Position numbers and translations under genes: made by a program
Shown: in pieces, positions 33,936 through 43,619 of the stretch
Layout of the letters: each line of letters opens with the position of its first letter
Numbering within the stretch: position 1 is the stretch's first letter
The notes under the pieces: generated by a model
The model's database searches: none
What the model saw: only the letters and a program-made list of their open reading frames with translations
Told to the model about the DNA's origin: nothing
Origin: Entonaema liquescens
Taxonomy: Eukaryota; Ascomycota; Sordariomycetes; Xylariales; Xylariaceae
DNA length: 64,000 bases
Assembly (NCBI GenBank): GCA_902805475.1
Contig: CADCSX010000003.1
Location: 3,906,001 to 3,970,000, forward strand
Direction: 5' to 3'

Positions 33936-35292
33936 ATGCAGTCTTTCGCGAAGTTGTTGCTCCTCTTCGGGCTCTTGGCCCTGGCTTCCGCTTCCCCAGC
34001 CAGGATCAACAAACGAGGTGTATACAAGGTTGAACGAGTTCCGAACCCGAGCTATACCGGCCGCAATGGTCCCCGGGCTCTGCTGAAGACTCTTCGGAAA
34101 TATAGGATGCCTATACCGGCATCCGTTGCAAGCGCTGCTCAGCAACAGACCGAGATGATCTCGAAGAGAGAGCCGAAGAGAGGGAGAGGAAGGGGTCACC
34201 GTCAAAAGGGACAACAGGGGGGTGCAGCCGCAAATGGCAAGGCTGCTGGATCTGCCACTAATGGTACTGGTCTCGTTACGGCAACACCTGAAGCTAATGA
34301 CGTTGAGTATCTGTCTCCTGTTACCATTGGTGGTCAGACTTTGAACCTCGATTTCGATTCCGGCTCGTCTGATCTGTGGGTTTTCAACACTCAGCTCAGC
34401 GAAGCCGCGACTCAGGGTCATACGATCTACGACCCGACCCAATCTAAGACATTCGCTCTCATGAGAGGTGCCTCATTCCAAATTTCTTACGGTGATGGTT
34501 CGGGTGCTGCCGGCAACGTTGGCACTGATACTGTAGATATTGGGGGTGCCACCGTCACCCAGCAAGCTATAGAGATGGCCACCGCCGTCTCTCGATCTTT
34601 CGTCGAGGATACCAACAACAATGGTCTACTCGGTCTCGCGTTCAGTCAGCTCAATACCGTCCAGCCAGCTCAGCAGAAAACGTTCTTCGACAATGTCAAG
34701 GAATCACTTGCTGAGCCTCTTTCACTGCCGACCTCCGCGCGCAAGCAGCTGGCGCATACGAGTTTGGGCGTGTGGATACGAGCAAGTTCACTGGCGAAAT
34801 GACATGGGTTCCCGTCAACACAACAGATGGTTTCTGGCAATTTACGAGCGAAAAATTCGCGGTCGATGGTGCAACTCCCCAAACTTCTACCGCCGGAGCA
34901 CAGGCCATCGCCGACACCGGTACCACTCTCCTTTTGGCCGATCCTGCTGTGGCACAAGCCTACTATGCGCAAGTCGATGGCGCCGTCGATGACGAACAGC
35001 AAGGTGGTTTCACGTTCCCTTGTGATGCACAGCTGCCCGATCTTCAGCTAGATGTTGGCGGCACTATGGCTACCGTCAAGGGTACCGATATCAACTTCGC
35101 ACAAGTCGACGAGCAGAGTAAGTTTCATACAGTTCCAGTACGAAGTTGCCATGCTAATAAGTAGTAGATTGTTTCGGTGGTCTACAAGCTAGTCCGGCAG
35201 GCCTCCAGATCTACGGCGATATCTTCTTTAAGAGCAACTTTGTCGCATTCAACGGCGGGAACAACACTCTTGGCTTTGCGCAGCACGTATAG
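33936..35292 (+). CDS. Secreted pepsin-family aspartic protease (one-base frameshift)
   Basis: A1-family (aspergillopepsin I-like) endopeptidase. Residues 1-19 form a signal peptide (hydrophobic LLLLFGLLALASA core). A propeptide with a Lys/Arg-rich stretch (about 72-95) follows, likely cut on activation. The first catalytic motif is DSGSSDLWV with Asp141; the second is ADTGTTLLL with the Asp near residue 327 after correcting the frame. SYGDGSGAAGNVGTD is the flap region, and DCF/NCFGGLQ and FFKSNFVAFNGG mark the C-terminal lobe. Exon 1 is 33936-35117 and exon 2 is 35168-35292, with a 50-bp GTAAGT intron at phase 1. Within exon 1 the frame breaks at the T run 34720-34722: upstream reads to VKESLAEPL, and downstream homology resumes at once (about AYEFGRVDTSKFTGEM) one base out. 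One extra T gives 435 residues, normal for the family. It acts outside the cell in acid proteolysis. Confidence 0.93.
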
Positions 35293-36802
35293 ATATCCCT
35301 CTTACATGTAACCATATGTATACTATTTCCTTGCATGTGAGCTATGAGTATGAACTGTATATACGTGAGATTTTGATTCGTAGGGGGCATGTGTCAGGAT
35401 ACAAGGTAGACTTGGGAAATTTACTAGAGGCCGTAGAATTCAATGGGCCTAGCCGGTATGATTACTTTTACGCACCCGTACATATTGAAAAAGAGCATCT
35501 GCATCTATAATCCGCGACGCAATGAAGTTAGAGGATTGACAATATGATAGCCAATTAGTGTCCTTATGTGAAGGAACTGAAACAGCAGCAATGCGAATTA
35601 CTGTAGTTGGCAATGAGCCACTTGTGGAATCGGGGATTTGAAACGCTTCTGGGAGCGCGGTCACACCGTAAAGAGACATTTTCTTGTGTTATGTTTTATT
35701 CACATTTTGATATATGGCTAGCTGGCGAATGTTCGTATCGCTTACACATATCTACGAGGTCCCCCATTGTAGCTGTGGTGTCTGGGAGGCATTGAGCTCC
35801 ATGGCGTAGATGGATGCTATATTCCTCATCCTCAAACCCTCGGACCAGCAAGTCTTTTCTATTTCAGGTTGCAGATTGTTTGAGGCGCTTCCTTTCGGTC
35901 AAGGGAGCTCCCGTCGGTGATGAGGCTGGACTTATCGGGAAGTAGTCCTTCCGGGGTCGTAGGAATCCGCGGGGAGATACATGTAGTAGATATTGGCCTA
36001 TTATGCTCTGATACGAAGAATGGTATTGAATAGCTATCGACTTCCCACTGGCATGTTTATATGGAAAGACTGCGGGTGGCTGAAAAGTAACAGCATGATT
36101 ATCCTCGGAAGCACCAAAGTGATTTACTGATTAATTGTAGCTATTTACCGAACGCGAAAGGATAAATTGGAGTTCCAAGTGAGATGCTTAGCCATTAAAT
36201 GTTCAATTACGTACAAGGTGCAGCTCTTCGTAAGTTGATTACTATAATAAATAAATTGTTAAAGTAGACATGATGTACTTTAGATATCAGCTATAACTTC
36301 CTATACATGTTGTATGAGATATTCCGTTCAAACCTAATAAGAATCTTATTCCTTGATGGCTTCGCGTTCTTGATGTTTAAGCGGGACTTAAATACAATCA
36401 ATTCTAGTACTCGTTTCGTAGATAAATGTCCGAAGTCGGACAAAACCATTGGCTCTTGTATGTCACCTTAATTGTATTCTAAAAACATTAGGTACATCAT
36501 GCAACTAACTCCTAACTGCCATTTAGTTACGTAGTACCTTGCGTATTTCCACGTGTGTGCTTTAATAGTTGACGGTTAATATAAGACTTTTACCCACTAA
36601 CACAATGAGCTATGTGGCGAACCTGGTGCTTAACCTAAGTCAATTCGCTAGATACCTACCTCTTTGAGACTTCAAGGTGTGGTATGAATATACATGTGTG
36701 ACATACCTCTTATGTCGTCCCGAGCTATTAAATTGAATCATTCATAAAAAAAAATGCATCTCTAGTATTCAAACTATAATTTACTCACATTCTATAATTA
36801 TT

Positions 36803-36866
36803 CGTGTCTCGTGTCTCGTGTCTCGTGTCTCGTGGTTCGTGAGTTCGTGAGTTCGTGAGTTCGTGA
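36803..36866. repeat. Compound minisatellite: 4 x CGTGTCT then 4 x GTTCGTGA
   Basis: CGTGTCT occurs at 36803, 36810, 36817 and 36824. After a four-base CGTG join, GTTCGTGA occurs at 36835, 36843, 36851 and 36859, and a degenerate copy GTGCGTGG follows. The two unit types share the CGTG core, which suggests stepwise slippage from one ancestral unit. Confidence 0.9.
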
Positions 36867-37171
36867 GTGCGTGGGGTTTAGTGGCTTTCTGAAATTGACG
36901 CATATGAGGTATGCACCTCCTAAGAGGGGAGTTAAAAAGTGGCATATGTAGATCTTTTAAGAGATAGCAACTAGAGTAAATAAAATGGTCTGTGAGCATG
37001 TGCGGGGGTCTTGCTAGTTTCCAACAAACATGCCACCAAGAAGACTCTTTCCAAGAACTTATACCCGTTGTAACGGTGATTTGATTCTGTACAAGCCAAG
37101 ACTCGACCCTTTTCTGGACCCTCTTCTGGACCCTCTCAAAAAGGTCTAACCAGGTTTTTGAAATTGCTACG

Positions 37172-37203
37172 AGTTATCTGATCCATTTAAAGTTATCTGA
37201 TCC
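37172..37203. promoter_or_regulatory. Duplicated iron-responsive GATA-factor (SreA/SRE-type) element
   Basis: The 13-mer AGTTATCTGATCC occurs at 37172-37184 and again at 37191-37203, separated by six bases. Each copy contains TTATCTGAT, the reverse complement of ATCAGATAA. That matches exactly the ATCWGATAA consensus established for the fungal siderophore-biosynthesis repressors SreA, SRE and Urbs1. The pair lies about 475-505 bp upstream of the NPS6-type synthetase start, where repression under iron-replete conditions would be expected. Binding is inferred from sequence only. Confidence 0.75.
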
Positions 37204-37675
37204 GTCCCCTGTGGAGAAAAAAGGTACATTGGCGCCATCTTGGTTCGGTTCTAACGGCCTCCATAAATAGCCTCTAATGCCGAACAGGAAAGTTGCTTCC
37301 AAGTCAGCTCCATTAGTGACTGCCTTCTCGTACCAGCGTTACTAAATCATATAATAAAACCGCTTGCCGTTGTCGGCACGAATGGAGACAGGTATGAAAC
37401 TATCATGTACCTGCTGCGGCCTTTTCCCTACTTAGGCACTTGGCCTTCTAGGCATTCCGTCTCTGAATTTTTTCAAATTCAGGATCGACATACTTTAGGT
37501 AGAGTAGACTCTGCATCCTATATGGCACTTAAGAAACTCCTAGAGTCCACTCGTCCATCATTCTGTCCTATGAAAAATTCCATATCGAGCTGTTAAGTTC
37601 TGCTCATTAACCTAGGGGCAGTTTTCACTACTCACTGTCATCCTCTCTGTTGTCGCCGCCATTGCAAACTTAACA

Positions 37676-40600
37676 ATGGGACAGAAAGATGTAGAAAACT
37701 CGTGTGTAGACTCTGTCTGCACCGACGAGGGCATCTCAAGCGGCCATCTTACAACTCCACCCACAGATCTTGAAGAAGATGGCATAACAGCAGAGCAGTT
37801 AGAACAGATATGGAGCTGGAACACGCCAGTTCCCCCTACCTTGGAAGTCTGCATGCAAGAATTGGTAGAAAAGCAAGCAAAAGAAGATCCTGGTCGTCCC
37901 GCTGTTAACTCATGGGATGGTGCATTCACATACCAAGATATCAGCTCGAAATCGGACAACTTAGCAGCTCATCTCGTGTCAGTAGGTGTCAGGATAGGAT
38001 CGATTGTGCCGTTATGTTTCGAGAAATCGAAATGGACTGTTGTAGCTGTACTTGCCGTCATGAAATCAGGCGCGACATTCGCGCTGATGGACCCGAGTCA
38101 GCCCGAAGGCAGACTACGCACCATCGTCGAGCAAACGGGCGCCTCTACTATCATAACGTCGAAGCTGCAGGAAAGCCTCGGTCATCGCATTGCACCAAAC
38201 GCAACTCATATTACGCTCTCTGGCGAACAACTCAACAGCTATGACACGTCTTCTAGTTTGCCCTCTGTGCCGCCGAGTACAAACCTCTATATACAATTTA
38301 CGTCAGGTAGCACGGGCAAGCCAAAAGGGGTCATAATAACACACGAGAATTATTCTAGCGGCGCGATACCACGCGCGGATATAGTTGGATATCGCGCACA
38401 CTCGCGGGTTCTTGACTTTGCGTCATACGCCTTTGATGTCTGCATCGATTGCATGCTGTGCACGTTATCGGTTGGAGGTTGTCTATGCATACCTTCAGAT
38501 GCCGATCGGGTGAACGACCTCAGTGGTGCTATACGGAAGATGAATGTCAATATGGCTCATATGACGCCCTCTGTCGCTCGTGTATTAGATGCTGACATCA
38601 TACCTTCGCTTGAAGTTCTCGGATTAGGAGGAGAGGCCATATCCGCGGGTGACGCAGCCACTTGGAGTCGAAATACAAAAGTGATTAATGCGTACGGCCC
38701 TTCGGAGTGTACTGTTGGCTGTGCCGTGAATGGTGACGTGGGCGCCGAAAGTCATAAGGCGAATGTCAGCATCGGGAGAGGAGTTGGGGGGACACTGTGG
38801 ATTGTCGACCCATCTAATCACCAACGACTCATGCCTATAGGAGCAGTCGGCGAGCTTCTGGTAGAAGGCCCCATAGTGGGACCGGGCTACTTGAACGACC
38901 CTGAGAGGACGGCTATCTCATTTATTAGCGATCCAAAATGGCTTCTAGCTGGAAGCTCACAGCATACAGGCCGTAAGGGACGACTATATAAGACTGGTGA
39001 TCTAGTAAGATACGACCCGGATGGAACCGTTATTTTCGTTGGCCGAGGCGACCAGCAGGTAAAATTACGCGGCCAACGGATCGAACTTGCAGAGATCGAG
39101 TATAACATGAGGGACAAACTACCACCGGGGACCCGTGTTGCCGCCGAAGTCATCAGACCCGGCGGACCTGCCGGTGAACCAACATTAGTTGCGTTCATCG
39201 CAGAGCGAGCAGGACTTGTATCCGAATCCGAATCTCTCTTAGGATCATTATCACCCCAAGTCAAAGATTCGCTCACCGGGATGAATAAGGCCATATCAGA
39301 ACACCTACCAATATATATGGTACCAGCGGCGTATATCCCTCTACGAGTTATGCCTTTGTTAGTCTCCGCGAAGACGGATCGCAAACGTCTTCGAGAATTG
39401 GGGCATTCCCTTAGTAGGAAAGATATTGCCGGATTTGCTGCAGCAACTGTTCCTAGAAAAGAGCCTTCGACTGAAATGGAGAAGAAACTGGCCCAGTTAT
39501 GGGACCAAGTTCTAGGTCAGGATGTCGATATTGGCGCTCATGATAACTTCTTCAACTTGGGAGGCGACTCACTTCGTGCGATGAAACTAGTTGCTCAAGC
39601 GCGAATACACGATACTGCGCTTACGGTCGCCGATATATTCGCCAACCCTGCTCTCTCGGACATGGCTCTTGTTGCGAGGGCCGCATCCAGCGAAACTACC
39701 GTCGAGATCCCCCCTTTCTCGCTCCTTAATAGTCAGTGGTCAGAAGCCTCAGCCCGACAAGACTGTGCCGTTGCCTGCGGCATCGACCCCTCTAAAATTG
39801 AAGATATATATCCCTGTACACCGCTTCAAGAAGGACTCGTGGCTTTGTCTGCTAAGGTCAGCGAAGCGTATGTTGCACAGCGTGTAGTCGAACTTCCGGA
39901 TGAGACAGCGGCTCGGAACCTCGCAAAGGCTTTCGAGCTAGCTTCCGAAGATTGCCCTATCCTCCGGACGAGGATAGTTCAAATCACAAGCTACGGGCTG
40001 ATGCAAGTAGTCGTCAAAGATGACTTTGAGTGCAAGTGGCTATCCGGAGAGAGTCTCAATGATTATCTCGTACAAGATAGGAGCGATCCAATTCAACTTG
40101 GCAAGCCCTTGGTCAGATACGGTGTAGTTGTCAACGAGAAGTCTACAGGAAAGTCGCATTTTGTTTTGACAATGCACCACGCTCTCTATGACGGATGGTC
40201 GATGCCTCTAGTAGTCGAACGAGTTAATCGAGCATATAGCGGCCTCCCAACTAAGCGACCAGCTGAATTTAAACACTTTATTAGTTATCTCACTAATATG
40301 AATCGCAATGAATCAGAATCCTATTGGCGAGAACGACTAGATGGTGCCAATAATGAGCAGTTTCCTCCCCTCCCCTATTCAAGCTACCAACAGCAAGCCG
40401 ACTCTCTGTTGGAACACTACGTGCATACCAGCAAGCCCAATACCGGGATAACAATTGCGACGGTCATCCGTGGTGCTTGGGCGCTCCTAGTCTCAACTTA
40501 TATGTCATCTAACGATGTAGTGTTTGGGGAGACACTTACTGGTCGCAACGCTCCTATTGCAGGTGTTGAACAGATCGAAGGACCTATGATCGCCACTATA

Positions 40601-43003
40601 CCAGTTAGAGTAGCCGTCAACACCAACATAACCGCAAGAGAGTATTTGCAGGAAATCCATGACCAGTCAGTCCTTGGTATTGCCCACGAGCACTTCGGCC
40701 TCCAACATATCAGACGTCTAAGTCCAGATGCTCGGGAGGCTTGCGAGCTGAGAACCGGCTTGGTATTGCATCCTAGCGCAGACGCAGACGCATCATCTTC
40801 CAACGAAAAACAACCGGCGGATGGGTTTGTGCCTGCTGGTGATGAGGAGGCAGCACAAGAGGCGTTAAAATTTAACACATACGCTCTGATGCTGGTATGT
40901 TCTTTGGACCCACGGGGCTTCCTGATCATGGCAAGCTTCGACTCGAAGACCGTAACGAGCCCACAGATGGAGAGGATGCTGCATCAGCTTGGAAAAACTA
41001 CACAGCAGCTCATTGAGAACCCAGATGCTAGATGTAACCAGCTTCAGCTACTGACCGAGGAAGATATGTCCGAGCTCACTCGTCTAAGCCAGACTGGCTC
41101 AAAGAGCCCAGCCGTCACCGCTTTGCTTCCTGCTGGCTGTGAAGTATCCGAGACGTGGGTCGTCGACTCTATTGATCCTGAGCGATTACTTCCTCTGGGT
41201 GCCGTTGGGGAACTCTTGGTAAGGTGCTCCGGCGAGCCTAATCTGGAGTCAACGTCGTCTCCCCAGTGGACAGACCAGAGCCGCGCTGGTCAGTTTTACA
41301 GAACCCACAAGTCCGTAAAGTATGATGCGAACGGTGATATCACTTTTGTCGAACGGAAGAGCTCTAATAAAGTACTCTCTGGTGGCTCACGGGAGAAGCG
41401 CGTGTCGGCAACCTCTGCGAAGCAGAAGAGCCTTCGGCAAGCTTGGAGTCGAATCCTAGCAATTGATGAAGAGGAGATTAGCTTAAACGATAGCTTCTTC
41501 CAGCTCGGTGGTGATTCTATCGGGGCTATGAAGCTCGTGTCAGAGCTTCGGGCTAATAAAATGGAGTTGACGGTGCCCGAGATATTCAAACATAGGACAT
41601 TGTATGATATGGCGAAAGTTGTAAGGGAAGAAAAGCAAGCGACAGCTGAGTCAAGCGAGCCTCCGCCGTCGCCTTTTTCATTGCTTGATGTCCCGGATGT
41701 ACAAAGTTTCGTCACCGAAAAAGTCAGGCCACAGCTTCTCCAAGGCGATCATATAATCAAGGATATCCTCCCGGCACGCCCGCTCCAGCAAGTTGCGGTT
41801 AGAGGCACGACGCAACTTCCTCGATTTTCCGCACGATATGAACTATTTCACTTCGATGGATCCTTAAATAAGGAGCGGCTCTTTAAAAGCTGTCAGGACC
41901 TCGTTAATCGTAACGAAATTCTGCGGACCGTTTTCATAGAGAATGGCGGGGAGTGCTTCGGCGTCGTCCTCGAAACAGTCAACGTCACAATCGATCAATA
42001 CGAGATCGAAGGAGACTTGGACTCTTTCGCACACAAACTATGCGACGTCGACGTTCAAACTAAAATGCCCTTGGGATCTGTGTTTGTGAAATTCATTTTC
42101 GTCCAAGGCGATGCTAACAAGAGCTGCCTCATCTTCCGCATCTCCCACGCACAATACGACGAGGTCTGTCTCCCGGGACTTATACACCAGCTCGGGGACC
42201 TATATGATGGAAAGGCTACGGTAGCTTCCGTTCCGTTCTCTTCCTTCGTATACCACGTCGTCAATAAGTGCATCCCGCGAAGCATCCCTTACTGGCGGGA
42301 CTTACTACAAGGCAGCTCGCTCACGATCCTCCATCCAGACTTACCACTAACGTCCAAAACCCCAGCTGCAATTAGCCGGACGGTCGATATCTCCGCCCGA
42401 CTGAGGGACATAACAGTGGCAACCCTTCCAACAGCTGCATGGGCTCTGTGCCTCGCGCGACGACTCGCTCGGAAAGACGTCGTGTTCGGCGAAGTCGTCA
42501 GCGGCCGAAACACAGATCTACCGCACGCAGACACCGTCGCGGGACCGACATGGCAATACGTCCCTGTGCGCGTGCGCTTCGAGGATGACTGGACAGTCAC
42601 TGACCTGCTACGATACGTACAGCACCAGCACGTCGCCAGTGCGTTACACGAATGCATGGGCCTCACGGAGATCATGCGAGCGTGCGGACCGTTGCCGGGG
42701 TGGCCAGAAGGAGCGGATTGGTTCGACTCAGTGGTTCACCAGGATGTAGTCCACGTCGAAGAGCTGAAGTTTGGATTCGAGGACAAGCAGGACGGCAGTG
42801 GAGCGACATGCCGCTTCGAGACGGTGTACCCGCACCTCGAGCCGTTGCGCGAGTGGAAGGTACAAGCGTTCGTCGATGGCGACAGCTTGACGCTGGAGCT
42901 CGTTACGTTCCAGGATTGGATAGGCGTTGCGGCAGAGCTGTTGGATGAGTTGGAAGAGATAATGGGGTTGTTGGTGAGGAGGCCGGACGAGAGGCTCTTC
43001 TAA
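37676..43003 (+). CDS. NPS6: NPS6/SidD-type extracellular siderophore nonribosomal peptide synthetase
   Basis: A single 1,775-residue intronless frame. Domains in order: adenylation A1 (about 55-570), with QFTSGSTGKPKGV at 207-220, AYGPSECTV near 339, YKTGDLVRYDPDG and GDQQVKLRGQRIE; carrier T1 (FNLGGDS near 628); condensation C1 with HHALYDGWS (His834/His835, Asp839); a vestigial second A domain of about 110 residues (1140-1250) keeping only GAVGELLV- and A8-like pieces; carrier T2 (Ser1281 in QLGGDS); and terminal C2 (about 1350-1775). A-T-C-dA-T-C is the described layout of NPS6/SidD, which joins acylated N5-hydroxyornithines into fusarinine- or coprogen-type siderophores. Oddities: the C2 motif reads SHAQYDE (His1491, Asp1495, Glu1496) rather than HHxxxDG, and the A10 region reads SAKTDR. 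A pair of GATA-type iron elements lies upstream. No other siderophore gene is recognised nearby. The exact product cannot be read from the sequence. Confidence 0.85.
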   Translation: MGQKDVENSCVDSVCTDEGISSGHLTTPPTDLEEDGITAEQLEQIWSWNTPVPPTLEVCMQELVEKQAKEDPGRPAVNSWDGAFTYQDISSKSDNLAAHLVSVGVRIGSIVPLCFEKSKWTVVAVLAVMKSGATFALMDPSQPEGRLRTIVEQTGASTIITSKLQESLGHRIAPNATHITLSGEQLNSYDTSSSLPSVPPSTNLYIQFTSGSTGKPKGVIITHENYSSGAIPRADIVGYRAHSRVLDFASYAFDVCIDCMLCTLSVGGCLCIPSDADRVNDLSGAIRKMNVNMAHMTPSVARVLDADIIPSLEVLGLGGEAISAGDAATWSRNTKVINAYGPSECTVGCAVNGDVGAESHKANVSIGRGVGGTLWIVDPSNHQRLMPIGAVGELLVEGPIVGPGYLNDPERTAISFISDPKWLLAGSSQHTGRKGRLYKTGDLVRYDPDGTVIFVGRGDQQVKLRGQRIELAEIEYNMRDKLPPGTRVAAEVIRPGGPAGEPTLVAFIAERAGLVSESESLLGSLSPQVKDSLTGMNKAISEHLPIYMVPAAYIPLRVMPLLVSAKTDRKRLRELGHSLSRKDIAGFAAATVPRKEPSTEMEKKLAQLWDQVLGQDVDIGAHDNFFNLGGDSLRAMKLVAQARIHDTALTVADIFANPALSDMALVARAASSETTVEIPPFSLLNSQWSEASARQDCAVACGIDPSKIEDIYPCTPLQEGLVALSAKVSEAYVAQRVVELPDETAARNLAKAFELASEDCPILRTRIVQITSYGLMQVVVKDDFECKWLSGESLNDYLVQDRSDPIQLGKPLVRYGVVVNEKSTGKSHFVLTMHHALYDGWSMPLVVERVNRAYSGLPTKRPAEFKHFISYLTNMNRNESESYWRERLDGANNEQFPPLPYSSYQQQADSLLEHYVHTSKPNTGITIATVIRGAWALLVSTYMSSNDVVFGETLTGRNAPIAGVEQIEGPMIATIPVRVAVNTNITAREYLQEIHDQSVLGIAHEHFGLQHIRRLSPDAREACELRTGLVLHPSADADASSSNEKQPADGFVPAGDEEAAQEALKFNTYALMLVCSLDPRGFLIMASFDSKTVTSPQMERMLHQLGKTTQQLIENPDARCNQLQLLTEEDMSELTRLSQTGSKSPAVTALLPAGCEVSETWVVDSIDPERLLPLGAVGELLVRCSGEPNLESTSSPQWTDQSRAGQFYRTHKSVKYDANGDITFVERKSSNKVLSGGSREKRVSATSAKQKSLRQAWSRILAIDEEEISLNDSFFQLGGDSIGAMKLVSELRANKMELTVPEIFKHRTLYDMAKVVREEKQATAESSEPPPSPFSLLDVPDVQSFVTEKVRPQLLQGDHIIKDILPARPLQQVAVRGTTQLPRFSARYELFHFDGSLNKERLFKSCQDLVNRNEILRTVFIENGGECFGVVLETVNVTIDQYEIEGDLDSFAHKLCDVDVQTKMPLGSVFVKFIFVQGDANKSCLIFRISHAQYDEVCLPGLIHQLGDLYDGKATVASVPFSSFVYHVVNKCIPRSIPYWRDLLQGSSLTILHPDLPLTSKTPAAISRTVDISARLRDITVATLPTAAWALCLARRLARKDVVFGEVVSGRNTDLPHADTVAGPTWQYVPVRVRFEDDWTVTDLLRYVQHQHVASALHECMGLTEIMRACGPLPGWPEGADWFDSVVHQDVVHVEELKFGFEDKQDGSGATCRFETVYPHLEPLREWKVQAFVDGDSLTLELVTFQDWIGVAAELLDELEEIMGLLVRRPDERLF

Positions 43004-43619
43004 TTAGAATTTAGGTGTGAGCGACATGCATATAACCGCAAATATTTGGGTGTAGTATCTTACTATTTCGTCGTTCGTTTGAGTCATTGGATAAATGCAA
43101 TAGTATAGACATCATTGTGGTATATTAGGAGGTATATATACGCTATTCGCTTTACTGATGAGAGTTTGTTGCCTTTGAATTGACATATATGAATACCACT
43201 ATCAATGAAATCTCATTCTCTACAAGTCAGATATATTTAATAGACATCTCTTGCTGGAAGATGTATATATCAAACTATGCCATTATATGAGAAGTAATCA
43301 GAATTCCAACATAGCAACCGTATTATATATTATATGCCAGCTAAGAGATCCTACGAATCAACTTTTAACAGCTTAATTCTTTTTTTCTGAAATTGGTATA
43401 TATACTAGGGTAATATCAAACAGTTTAATCTGCCCATGACTGAAGTTGATACAAATACCAACCGAATACTAAACCAGCACCACCTCAGGGATTGATAGTC
43501 TAAAACTTGCTGCCGAAAATTTCAAAAATTCGCCCGTCATTTAAACATTAATCTACTCACTCCAACGGCACCTGCTCAAACGCCAACACAGGCCACCTAA
43601 CACCTTATTGTTCGGTCGA
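43004..43619. other. AT-rich convergent intergenic region
   Basis: This lies between the 3' ends of the NRPS gene (+) and the membrane-protein gene (-). It is rich in TATATA and holds no open frame worth reporting; both terminators presumably lie here. Confidence 0.6.

Larger units (their letters stand above)
35293..37675. other. Intergenic region upstream of the siderophore synthetase
   Basis: This region of about 2.4 kb is AT-rich and holds the protease 3' flank, a minisatellite at 36803-36866, and the promoter of the NRPS gene with the duplicated GATA-type element described separately. No gene is supported. Confidence 0.55.

Noticed and set aside
37676..43003. Interpretation as a complete two-module NRPS
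   Set aside because: Only one full adenylation domain is present; the second is a short remnant, so a dipeptide-type bimodular enzyme is not supported.
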